Source of the DNA: VRUE01 sp035693025
GTDB taxonomy: Bacteria > Actinomycetota > Thermoleophilia > Solirubrobacterales > 70-9
DNA length: 34,724 nt
Direction of reading: 5' to 3'
Assembly (NCBI GenBank): GCA_035693025.1
Contig: DASSHI010000023.1
Span: forward strand, 1-34,724
Shown: positions 1-6,354 of the stretch, one piece after another
How positions within the stretch are numbered: position 1 is the first letter of the stretch
Layout of the letters: each line of letters begins with the position of its first letter
Notes under the pieces: model-generated
Seen by the model: only the letters and a program-made list of their open reading frames with translations
Databases searched by the model: none
What the model was told of the DNA's origin: nothing
Translations under genes and position numbers: made by a program

Positions 1-13
1 TGAAGCGGCTCCC

Positions 14-229
14 ATGATCGAGGCGTCACGGACCCTGATGAAGTCTGAGCCCGAGCTCGTCGAGCTCGTCGAGGCGGTCGAGGGCGTCGAGGTGACGATG
101 GCCGAGAAGGGCTTCGGAACCCGGGTAGAGGTCCGCGCGGCTGAGGATTCGGGCTTCAGCGAGGCCGATCTCGAGCAGCTCCTGGACGACCTCGCGCAGC
201 CTCAGAAGCAGCCGTTCGGCAGCGCTTGA
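14..229 (+). CDS. small conserved hypothetical protein (copy A), upstream of carboxylase fragment A
   Basis: This encodes a 71-residue acidic, probably helical protein with no motif I can name. It is supported as a real gene by a homologue on the opposite strand at 2387-2596, which has the same central stretch (LMKSEPEL, then VEGVEVTMAEKGFGTRVE) and the same tail (QPQKQPF / EPQKQPF). Both copies sit upstream of a carboxylase beta-subunit gene on the same strand; here the gap to it is 26 nt. The DNA just before the ATG (GAAGCGGCTC) is also shared with the other copy, so the protein may start further upstream, beyond the window edge. It does not look like the usual actinobacterial carboxylase epsilon subunit. 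Function unknown; a carboxylase-associated role is inferred from context only. Confidence 0.6.
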   Translation: MIEASRTLMKSEPELVELVEAVEGVEVTMAEKGFGTRVEVRAAEDSGFSEADLEQLLDDLAQPQKQPFGSA

Positions 230-240
230 GCGCGGCGTCA

Positions 241-246
241 TAGACT
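241..246 (+). promoter_or_regulatory. putative -10 element of carboxylase fragment A
   Basis: TAGACT fits the TANNNT -10 pattern and lies 9 nt before the ATG at 256. The same TAGACT, with an 11-nt spacer, precedes the other copy (1632-1637, minus strand). No convincing -35 box is visible. It predicts a leader of only about 3 nt. Confidence 0.4.
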
Positions 247-255
247 TCCGCGCCG

Positions 256-919
256 ATGCGCGAGAGAAATCCCGTCACCCACGAGGAAAAGCTCAACTAC
301 CTGCGCGAGTTGCGCGAGCAGGCGGTCAACTCTGCCTCCGAGGAGGCTGTCGAGAAGCAGCACGCCAAGGGCAAGCTCACCGCGCGGGAGCGGATCGAGA
401 AGCTGCTCGATCCCGGCTCCTTCGAGGAGCTCGACACCTTCGTTCGCCACCGCACCTACGACTTCGAGATGCAAAAGCGCCGTCCCTGGGGCGACGCCGT
501 GGTCACCGGCCACGGCACGATCGACGGCCGCACCGTCTTCGTCTTCTCCCAGGACTTCACCGTCTTCGGCGGCAGCCTCGGCGAGGTGATGGCGGAGAAG
601 ATGTGCAAGGTGATGGACCTGGCCGCGCAGGTCGGCGCGCCGGTGATCGGCATCAACGACTCCGGGGGTGCCCGCATCCAGGAGGGCGTCGTCTCGCTCG
701 GCGCCTATGGCGACGTCTTCGTCCGCAACGTCCAGTGCTCCGGCGTGATCCCGCAGATCAGCCTGATCATGGGCCCGTGTGCCGGCGGCGCCGTCTACTC
801 CCCGGCCATGACCGACTTCATCTTCATGGTCAAGGAGACCTCGCACATGTTCATCACCGGCCCCGAGGTGATCAAGACGGTGACCGGCGAGGAGGTCGAG
901 TTCGAGGCCCTCGGCGGCG
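256..919 (+). pseudogene. acyl-CoA (propionyl-CoA) carboxylase beta subunit, N-terminal fragment, copy A
   Basis: The first 221 or so residues are a clear carboxyltransferase beta subunit of the PccB/AccD5 type. They include the N-terminal helical region (KGKLTARERIEKLLDPGSF), the CoA-binding part of the crotonase fold (FGGSLGEVMAEK), the glycine-rich active-site stretch DSGGARIQEG (residues 135-144) and GPCAGGAVYSPA. The family is normally about 510-530 residues and carboxylates propionyl- or acetyl-CoA from carboxybiotin. Here homology stops at about base 919 inside the segment EALGG. The frame stays open to 1641, but beyond the junction it is only the reverse reading of copy B and resembles nothing. 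The whole C-terminal carboxybiotin-binding domain is missing, so the product should be inactive. Either a real truncation or an assembly join. Confidence 0.85.
910..919. other. inverted junction between the two carboxylase fragments (10-nt microhomology)
   Basis: CTCGGCGGCG can be read as the end of copy A (plus strand, L-G-G) and also as the reverse complement of the end of copy B (minus strand, residues A-A-E). To the left, the sequence continues copy A's coding sequence. To the right, it is the complement of copy B. The copies break at different residues (about 221 and 236), so the join is not a simple fold-back at one point. Confidence 0.75.
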
Positions 920-1620
920 AAATGCGCGACACCCGACTTGGAGTTGTGGCTCATCGCCCCACCGAGCTCCTCGAACTCGACTTCCTCGCCGGTCACCGTC
1001 TTGATCACTTCGGGGCCGGTGATGAACATGTGCGAGGTCTCTTTGACCATGAAGATGAAGTCGGTCATCGCCGGCGAGTACACGGCGCCGCCCGCGCAGG
1101 GGCCCATGATCAGGCTGATCTGCGGGATCACGCCCGAGCACTGCACGTTGCGGACGAAGACGTCGCCGTAGGCGCCCAGCGAGACGACCCCCTCCTGGAT
1201 CCGCGCCCCGCCGGAGTCGTTGATGCCGATCACCGGCGCGCCGACCGCCGCCGCCTGGTCCATCACCTTGCACATCTTCTCCGCCATCACCTCGCCGAGG
1301 CTGCCGCCGAAGACGGTGAAGTCCTGCGAGAAGACAAAGACCGTGCGGCCTTCGACCGTGCCGTGGCCGGTGACGACGGCGTCGCCCCAGGGCCGTCTTT
1401 TCTGCATTTCGAAGTCGTAGGTGCGGTGGCGGACGAAGGTGTCGAGCTCCTCGAAGGAGCCGGGGTCGAGCAGCTTCTCGATCCGCTCCCGCGCGGTCAG
1501 CTTGCCCTTCGCATGCTGCTTCTCGACCGCCTCCTCGGAGGCGGAATGGACCGCCGCCTCGCGCAGCTCGCGCAGGTAGGAGAGCTTCTCCTCGTGGGTG
1601 ACCGGATTTCTCTCGCGCAT
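910..1620 (-). pseudogene. acyl-CoA (propionyl-CoA) carboxylase beta subunit, N-terminal fragment, copy B
   Basis: This is a second PccB/AccD5 N-terminal half on the minus strand, facing copy A. It has the same start (MRERNPVTHEEKL), the same DSGGARIQEG motif, and runs slightly further, through the family-typical GGAMSHNSKSGVAHFAAE, before reaching the junction. It differs from copy A at 8 of the first 221 residues (for example N14S, Q22A, I89V with D90E, L122Q and A218E) and at many third codon positions. It is therefore a diverged paralogue or strain variant, not an exact mirror. The open frame to 238 past the junction is only the antisense reading of copy A. The C-terminal domain is absent. 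Its order downstream of a secreted-protein gene suggests it was the last gene of a minus-strand operon. Confidence 0.85.
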
Positions 1621-1645
1621 CGCGGCGCGGGAGTCTATTGAGAGA

Positions 1646-2371
1646 TCAGAATTCGGCGCAGATGGCTACCGCTTCGACGGCGAAGGTTTTGGTCGCTTCC
1701 GCAGTTTCCGCTGAGGCGACCCAGCCGTTGCGCTTGCCTTCGCCGTTGACGAACGGCAGGGAGGACACCAAGAGCGGCGTTTTGACCGCATCTCCGAGAA
1801 TCGGCTTCGCGCCACCGCCCACCACTTGCTTGCCCGTGGGGCATTCGGCCGTGACCGACTTCGGGCTGGTCGGGCTGGTTTCGCTCGCCTTACTCACGTA
1901 GGTCACGTTCTTGACCAGCTGTGCGAGGAAGGACGGCGCCAGCTTGGTCGAGCTCACAGCGCCGTCCTGGATCTTGCCGTTGGCGACCGCGTTGGCGGCC
2001 AGCTGATTGCCGCCGACGGCATTGCCGGCAAGCTTTTCGCCGGTCACGGCGCCGTTCTTCAGCTTGCCGCTGGTCACCACGCCGCCGCCGAGCTGTTCGG
2101 AGCGGATCGCGCCATTGGCGATTTGACTCGAGCCGATCGCGCCCGGGGCGATCTTCGCGCCGCTAACGGCTCCGTTGCGGATCTTCGGCGTGGTCACTGC
2201 GCTGCCGCGCAGTTTGAGCGCCGTTACCGAGGCATTGGCGAGGTTCTGGGTCTTGACCGCCTTGCGGCCGAGCGTCGTCTTGGCCGCATAGGCCGCGCCG
2301 CTCAGAGCGACGAAGAGAGCGATGCAGGAGATCGCATTGGCAAAGGTGAGGTGCTTGCTCAGCTGGTTCAC
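1646..2371 (-). CDS. secreted repeat-helix protein (pentapeptide-like NGAVTGxKL repeats)
   Basis: This encodes a 241-residue exported protein. Residues 1 to about 29 look like a signal peptide or anchor (basic start, then a run of I/A/L/V/F ending AAYAA). Residues about 35-150 are an imperfect series of 10-16-residue repeats built on A-V/I-x-x-x-K/Q-L/I with N-G turns (NGAVSGAKIA, NGAVTGEKLA, DGAVSSTKLA). The C-terminal domain (about 165-241) contains two cysteines, in VTAECPTGKQVVGGGA and AVAICAEF. This architecture is common in secreted Thermoleophilia proteins and resembles phage-fibre or trimeric-stalk repeats. The GTG start at 2371 has a strong GAGGAG site 4 nt upstream. It lies between the small ORF (16 nt upstream) and carboxylase copy B, a position with no counterpart next to copy A, so it looks inserted. 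Function unknown; surface adhesion is a guess. Confidence 0.8.
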   Translation of the reverse strand: MNQLSKHLTFANAISCIALFVALSGAAYAAKTTLGRKAVKTQNLANASVTALKLRGSAVTTPKIRNGAVSGAKIAPGAIGSSQIANGAIRSEQLGGGVVTSGKLKNGAVTGEKLAGNAVGGNQLAANAVANGKIQDGAVSSTKLAPSFLAQLVKNVTYVSKASETSPTSPKSVTAECPTGKQVVGGGAKPILGDAVKTPLLVSSLPFVNGEGKRNGWVASAETAEATKTFAVEAVAICAEF

Positions 2372-2386
2372 TCGTCTCCTCGTGGG

Positions 2387-2596
2387 TTAGGCGAAAGGCT
2401 GTTTCTGGGGCTCGGCGAGGCGATCGAGGAAGCGCTCCAAGTCGGCCGCCTCGATGCCGCAGCGCTCATCCGCGCGCAGTTCGACCCGCGTGCCGAAGCC
2501 CTTCTCGGCCATCGTCACCTCCACCCCCTCGACCTCCGCGAGGAGATCGGCGAGTTCGGGCTCCGACTTCATCAGCGTCCGCGCTGCCTCGATCAT
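2387..2596 (-). CDS. small conserved hypothetical protein (copy B)
   Basis: This encodes about 69 residues, homologous to the small protein at 14-229. They share MIEA(S/A)RTLMKSEPEL, VEGVEVTMAEKGFGTRVE and the PQKQPF tail but differ in the region before the tail. That makes the pair clearly more diverged than the carboxylase fragments they precede. I chose the ATG at 2596 because it aligns with copy A's ATG. A TTG at 2623 behind GGGGAGGAA is also possible, since similarity at DNA level continues upstream (GAAGCGGCTC). The frame also stays open to an ATG at 2686 inside the palindrome, which I consider too far. Function unknown. Confidence 0.6.
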   Translation of the reverse strand: MIEAARTLMKSEPELADLLAEVEGVEVTMAEKGFGTRVELRADERCGIEAADLERFLDRLAEPQKQPFA

Positions 2597-2673
2597 GCGA
2601 GCCGCTTCAACCCGACGTGGCAAGTTCCTCCCCACTTTGCGGGCTGGGCAAGACCTGGCAGGGGAGAACTCAT

Positions 2674-2721
2674 GCGTATCCGACATTGACCCACTTCAGG
2701 TGTGGTCAATGTCGGATACGC
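2674..2721. repeat. dispersed palindrome, copy 1 (perfect 18-bp arms)
   Basis: The left arm GCGTATCCGACATTGACC (2674-2691) and right arm GGTCAATGTCGGATACGC (2704-2721) are perfectly complementary around a 12-nt spacer that can itself pair CAC with GTG. The ATG of the AbiEi/DUF559 gene (2709) lies in the right arm, and a mirror ATG (2686, minus strand) lies in the left arm. Related, less perfect copies occur at 26842-26887 and 34129-34172. Confidence 0.85.
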
Positions 2722-3641
2722 GTAAGGACAAACGGAGCAGGCAGGCTTGGGAGTTGGCGGGGAGGCAGCATGGGGTCGTGGCGCGGCGGCAGCTGCTGGC
2801 GCTGGGGTTCAACTCGCGGGAAATCGAGCATCGCATCGGGCGAGGCAGGCTGCACGTCGTGATGCGTGGCGTCTATGCGGTGGGGTGGCCACAGATGACC
2901 GAAAGGCGCCGCTGGATGGCGGCGGTTCTGGCGTGTGGGGAGGGCGCCGCCCTGAGCCACCAAAGCGCGGCCGCGCTCTGGGGCATCGCCAAGGAGCGAC
3001 GCGGGCGCATCGACATCAGCGTGAGCCGGCGCAGCGAACTCGAGCGCCCAGGGCTGCGGGTCAGAGCCCGCGCGAAGCTCGACCCCGCCAGGATCGTGGC
3101 GAAAGATGGGATCCCGGTCACCGAGATCGTGCAGACGCTGGTCGACCTGGCAACGGAGCTCCGGCCGCGAAGGATGGAGAGAGCGATCAACGAGGCGGAC
3201 AAGCACGACCTCGTCGACCCAGAGACCTTGCGCTCTCGACTCCGTAGCTACGAGGGAGAGCCCGGCGTAAAGCCACTCCGCACGCTCCTCGACGAGAGCA
3301 CCTTCCGCCTCTCCGACTCAGACCTGGAGATCTTCTTCCGCCCGATCACCGCCCGCGCCGGCCTCCCTCCTCCACTCAGCAAACAGGTCGTCAACGGCTG
3401 GGAAGTCGATTTCTACTGGCCCGACCTCGGGCTGGTGGTTGAGACGGACGGCCTGCGCTATCACCGCACGGCCTCGACCCAGACCCGAGACGCTCGCCGC
3501 AACCGCGCCCACGCGCTCACCGGAATGATCCCGCTCCGCTTCACCCACTACGAGGTCAAATACGAACCCACCCTGGTTCGACAGGAGCTCAAACGGGCAG
3601 AGGCGATGCTTCGTGCACGCAGGGACAGTGCCCATCTCTAG
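2709..3641 (+). CDS. AbiEi-like winged-helix protein fused to a DUF559 (Vsr-like) nuclease domain
   Basis: This encodes 310 residues. The N-terminal part (about 12-55, LAGRQHGVVARRQLLALGF to RGVYAVGW) matches the AbiEi type IV antitoxin winged helix. The middle (about 80-195) is the usual linker of this family (LSHQSAAALWGI, GIPVTEIVQTLVDLA). The C-terminal part (about 215-300) is DUF559: EVDFYWPDLGLVVETDG gives the E-x-D and E-x-D residues of a PD-(D/E)XK/Vsr-like fold, followed by R-YH. No AbiEii nucleotidyltransferase toxin is adjacent, so a classical toxin-antitoxin pair is not supported. The ATG at 2709 is inside the palindrome arm, with AGGTG in the palindrome spacer 6 nt upstream as a possible ribosome site. 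Longer in-frame starts at 2454 would run through the palindrome and the small gene and are unlikely. Its TAG stop shares bases with the mutase stop. Target and activity are unknown. Confidence 0.8.
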   Translation: MSDTRKDKRSRQAWELAGRQHGVVARRQLLALGFNSREIEHRIGRGRLHVVMRGVYAVGWPQMTERRRWMAAVLACGEGAALSHQSAAALWGIAKERRGRIDISVSRRSELERPGLRVRARAKLDPARIVAKDGIPVTEIVQTLVDLATELRPRRMERAINEADKHDLVDPETLRSRLRSYEGEPGVKPLRTLLDESTFRLSDSDLEIFFRPITARAGLPPPLSKQVVNGWEVDFYWPDLGLVVETDGLRYHRTASTQTRDARRNRAHALTGMIPLRFTHYEVKYEPTLVRQELKRAEAMLRARRDSAHL

Positions 3642-5260
3642 AAAAAAGCGCCGCCCTTGTATTCGCCGAAGACGTCGCGCATCGCGCCGCAGACCTCGCC
3701 GATCGAGGCGCCGGCGGCGAGGGCGGCGCGGATCGGGTGAAGCAGGTTGCCTTCGCCGCGGGCGACGGCGCGCAGCTCCTCGAGCTTGGTTTCGACCCCG
3801 GCCACGTCGCGGTTCTCCTTGAAGGCCTTCAGGCGTGCCAGCTGACGCTGCTCGGCCTCGGGGTCGACGCGGAGGATGTCGACATCGTCAACCTGGTCCG
3901 TGACGTATTTGTTCACGCCGACGACGATGTCCTGGCCGCTCTTGTAGCGCTCGTGGTAGGAATGCGCCGACTCCTCGATCTCGCGCTGCATGAACTCGAG
4001 CGCCTCGACCGAGCCACCCAGCTCTTCGACCTTCTCCATCAGCTCCCAGGAGCGCGCTTCGACCTCGTCGGTCAGCGACTCGACGAAGTAGGAGCCGGCG
4101 AAGGGGTCGACGGTGTCGGCGACGCCCGACTCGTGCGCGAGCACCTGCTGGGTGCGCAGGGCGATCCGGGCGGAACGCTCGGTCGGCAGCGCCAGCGCCT
4201 CGTCGAAGCCGTTGGTGTGCAGCGACTGGGTGCCGCCGGCGACGGCGGCGAAGCCCTGCAGGGCGACGCGGATGATGTTGACCTCGGGCTGCTGCGCCTG
4301 CAGCGTGACGCCGCCGGTCTGCGTGTGGAAGCGGATCTTCATCGAGTTCGGGTTCTCGGCCCCGAAGCGCTCCTTGACGATCTTGGCCCACATCCGCCGC
4401 ACGGCCCGGAACTTGGCGACCTCCTGGAAGACGTTGTTGTGGCCGTTGAAGAAGAAGGCGAGGCGAGGGGCGAACTCGTCGATCTTGAGGCCCCGCGCCA
4501 ATGCCGCTTCGACGTAGGCGATCGCGTTGGAGAGCGTGAACGCCACCTCCTGCACGGCCGAGCAGCCCTTCTCGCGGATGTGGTACCCGGAGATCGAGAT
4601 CGTGTTCCATTTCGGCACGTTCTCGCGGCAGTACTCGAAGATGTCGGTCGTCAACCGCATCGTCGGCTCGGGCGGATAGATGTAGTTGCCGCGCGCCATG
4701 TACTCCTTGAGCACGTCGTTCTGGACGGTGCCGCGCAGCTTCTCCGACGGCACTCCCTGCTCCTCGCCGACGAGCTCGTAGAGCAGCAGCAGGATCGCCG
4801 CCGGGGCGTTGATCGTCATCGAAGTCGATACCTGGTCGAGCGGGATCTTCTCGAAGCAGATCCGCATGTCCTCGATCGTGTCGATCGGGACGCCGGTGCG
4901 GCCGACCTCGCCATGGCAGAGCGGGTCGTCGGAGTCGCGCCCGAGCTGGGTCGGCAGGTCGAAGGCCATCGAGAGCCCGGTCGAGCCGTGCTCGATCAGG
5001 TAGCGGTAGCGCTCGTTGGTGTCTTCGGGGGTGGCGAAGCCGGCGTACTGGCGCATCGTCCAGAGCCGGTCGCGGTACATCCCCTCGTGGATGCCGCGGG
5101 TGAAGGGTGGCTCGCCCGGCTCGCCGAGCCGCTCCTCCAGTCCGGGGCCGACGTCGTCCTCGGTGTAGAGGCGCTCGATCTCGATCCCGGAATCGGTGAA
5201 GACGCGCTCGTCGTCGGGCCCGACGAGGGGCGCGATCGTGGGGCGCTCAGTCCGAGGCAC
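3638..5260 (-). CDS. methylmalonyl-CoA mutase large (catalytic) subunit
   Basis: This encodes 540 residues of the acyl-CoA mutase catalytic TIM barrel. It converts (R)-methylmalonyl-CoA to succinyl-CoA with adenosylcobalamin. Visible family residues are the RQYAGF motif with Tyr72 (equivalent to the substrate-stacking Tyr89 of the Propionibacterium enzyme, favouring methylmalonyl- over isobutyryl-CoA), Arg190 in EYMARGNYIYPPEP and His227 in ISGYH. Homology covers the whole barrel (FNGHNNVFQEVAKFRA, HTQTGGVTLQAQQPE, HTNGFDEALALPTE). The protein ends at EYKGGAFF with no B12-binding domain, so it needs a separate small subunit that is not in this window. I chose GTG 5260 because the 14-nt overlap with the upstream decarboxylase gene is operon-like and GGAG lies 10 nt upstream. 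An ATG at 5338 would overlap much more. Ethylmalonyl-CoA mutase cannot be excluded. Confidence 0.92.
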   Translation of the reverse strand: MPRTERPTIAPLVGPDDERVFTDSGIEIERLYTEDDVGPGLEERLGEPGEPPFTRGIHEGMYRDRLWTMRQYAGFATPEDTNERYRYLIEHGSTGLSMAFDLPTQLGRDSDDPLCHGEVGRTGVPIDTIEDMRICFEKIPLDQVSTSMTINAPAAILLLLYELVGEEQGVPSEKLRGTVQNDVLKEYMARGNYIYPPEPTMRLTTDIFEYCRENVPKWNTISISGYHIREKGCSAVQEVAFTLSNAIAYVEAALARGLKIDEFAPRLAFFFNGHNNVFQEVAKFRAVRRMWAKIVKERFGAENPNSMKIRFHTQTGGVTLQAQQPEVNIIRVALQGFAAVAGGTQSLHTNGFDEALALPTERSARIALRTQQVLAHESGVADTVDPFAGSYFVESLTDEVEARSWELMEKVEELGGSVEALEFMQREIEESAHSYHERYKSGQDIVVGVNKYVTDQVDDVDILRVDPEAEQRQLARLKAFKENRDVAGVETKLEELRAVARGEGNLLHPIRAALAAGASIGEVCGAMRDVFGEYKGGAFF

Positions 5261-6194
5261 CGGCGAGTCGCTCCACTCCGGCCTGCTCGATCGTCCGTTG
5301 CAGACCCTCACGCAGCTCGATCTTCGGCTCCCAGCCAAGCAGGTCGCGCGCCCGGGAGATGTCGGGCCGGCGCTGCTTGGGATCGTCGATCGGCAGCGGC
5401 TCGTGGACGATCTCCGAGCGCGACTCGGTCACCTCGATCACCGCCTTGGCCAGCTCCAGCAGGGTGAACTCGTTCGGATTGCCGATGTTGACGGGCGTGT
5501 GCACGTCGGACTCGGCGAGCGCGACGATGCCGCGGATCAGGTCGTCCACGTAACAGAAGCTGCGCGTCTGGCTGCCGTCGCCGAAGACGGTGATGTTCTG
5601 GTCCTTGAGCGCCTGGCGCAGGAAGGTCGGGATCGCGCGCCCGTCGTGGGCGCGCATGCGCGGGCCGTAGGTGTTGAAGATCCTCACGATCGAGGTGTCG
5701 AGGCCCTGCTGGCGGCGGTAGGCCATGGTCAGCGCCTCGGCGTAGCGCTTCGCCTCGTCGTAGACGCCGCGCGGGCCGATCGGGTTGACGTGGCCCCAGT
5801 AGTCCTCGGTCTGCGGGTGGACCTGTGGGTCGCCGTAGACCTCGCTGGTCGAGGCGATCAGGAAGCGGGCGCGCTTGAACTTGGCCAGGCCGAGCATGTG
5901 ATGGGTGCCGTGCGAGCCGACCTTGAGCGTGTGCAGGGGCAGCCGCAGGTAGTCGATCGGGCTGGCCGGCGAGGCGAGGTGGTAGACGAAATCGACCGCC
6001 TCGGGGATGTCGACCCGCTCGGTGATGTCGATGTTGCGGAACTCGAAGGCGTCGTCGCGGATGTGCTCGATGTTCTGCAGCGAGCCGGTCTCGAGGTTGT
6101 CGACGCAGATCACCCTGTGGCCCTTGCCGAGCAGGTGCTCGCATAGATGCGAGCCGAGGAAGCCGGCGCCGCCGGTGATCACGCAGGTGCTCAT
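5247..6194 (-). CDS. UDP-glucuronate decarboxylase (UDP-xylose synthase), SDR superfamily
   Basis: This encodes 315 residues of the extended SDR family that converts UDP-glucuronate to UDP-xylose, a precursor for cell-surface polysaccharide. The Rossmann glycine motif TGGAGFLGSH is at residues 7-16, the catalytic Ser/Thr lies in ASTSEVYGDP (about 114-122), and YDEAK gives Tyr145 and Lys149. The stretch LASPASPIDYLRLPL and QTEDYWGHVNPIGPR is characteristic of UXS rather than dTDP-glucose dehydratase. The ATG at 6194 is right before the beta strand STCVITGG, and a TAGCAT -10-like box ends 10 nt upstream. The longer ORF to 6266 adds an unrelated extension. It overlaps the mutase gene by 14 nt, although the two pathways have no obvious link. 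Confidence 0.9.
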   Translation of the reverse strand: MSTCVITGGAGFLGSHLCEHLLGKGHRVICVDNLETGSLQNIEHIRDDAFEFRNIDITERVDIPEAVDFVYHLASPASPIDYLRLPLHTLKVGSHGTHHMLGLAKFKRARFLIASTSEVYGDPQVHPQTEDYWGHVNPIGPRGVYDEAKRYAEALTMAYRRQQGLDTSIVRIFNTYGPRMRAHDGRAIPTFLRQALKDQNITVFGDGSQTRSFCYVDDLIRGIVALAESDVHTPVNIGNPNEFTLLELAKAVIEVTESRSEIVHEPLPIDDPKQRRPDISRARDLLGWEPKIELREGLQRTIEQAGVERLAGASD

Positions 6195-6204
6195 CGCGCG
6201 GCGG

Positions 6205-6210
6205 ATGCTA
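6205..6210 (-). promoter_or_regulatory. putative -10 element of the UDP-glucuronate decarboxylase gene
   Basis: TAGCAT on the minus strand is followed by a 10-nt spacer and the ATG at 6194. It predicts a leader of 3-4 nt. Confidence 0.4.
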
Positions 6211-6354
6211 CAGGGGGCTGGGATAAACGGTGGAGTTCGCAAATAGCGGCGATCTGACCTGACCACTCGTCCAAAAGGGGGGAGAACCCGATCCCGTAGC
6301 GGTCTCTGGGTGGCATGTTTGGACTACGGAGCTGAACCGGTGCAGGGAGGTGTC

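Noticed and set aside
920..1641. Continuation of the plus-strand carboxylase frame to 1641 (and of the minus-strand frame to 238)
   Set aside because: Past the junction these frames are only antisense readings of the opposite copy, kept open by high GC; the residues match no carboxylase.
2454..2708. Longer start of the AbiEi/DUF559 gene (ATG 2454)
   Set aside because: The added 85 codons are antisense to the small gene at 2387-2596 and pass through the palindrome; family members start shortly before the LAxRQHGVV segment.
2709..3641. Complete AbiE type IV toxin-antitoxin pair
   Set aside because: No AbiEii nucleotidyltransferase gene is adjacent, and the C-terminal half is a DUF559 nuclease-like domain rather than the second half of AbiEi.
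5261..5338. Longer N terminus of the mutase (ATG 5338)
   Set aside because: It would overlap the decarboxylase gene by 92 nt and adds residues with no family similarity; GTG 5260 has a ribosome site and operon-type spacing.
3737..5467. Long plus-strand ORFs antisense to mutase, helicase, ileS, dehydrogenase and others
   Set aside because: They are GC-driven shadow frames with repetitive Arg/Gly/Ala/Val/Asp composition and no recognisable domains; the opposite strand holds clear enzymes.
6195..6266. N-terminal extension of the UDP-glucuronate decarboxylase
   Set aside because: SDR proteins of this type begin right before the first beta strand; the extension has no similarity and would pass through the predicted -10 box.
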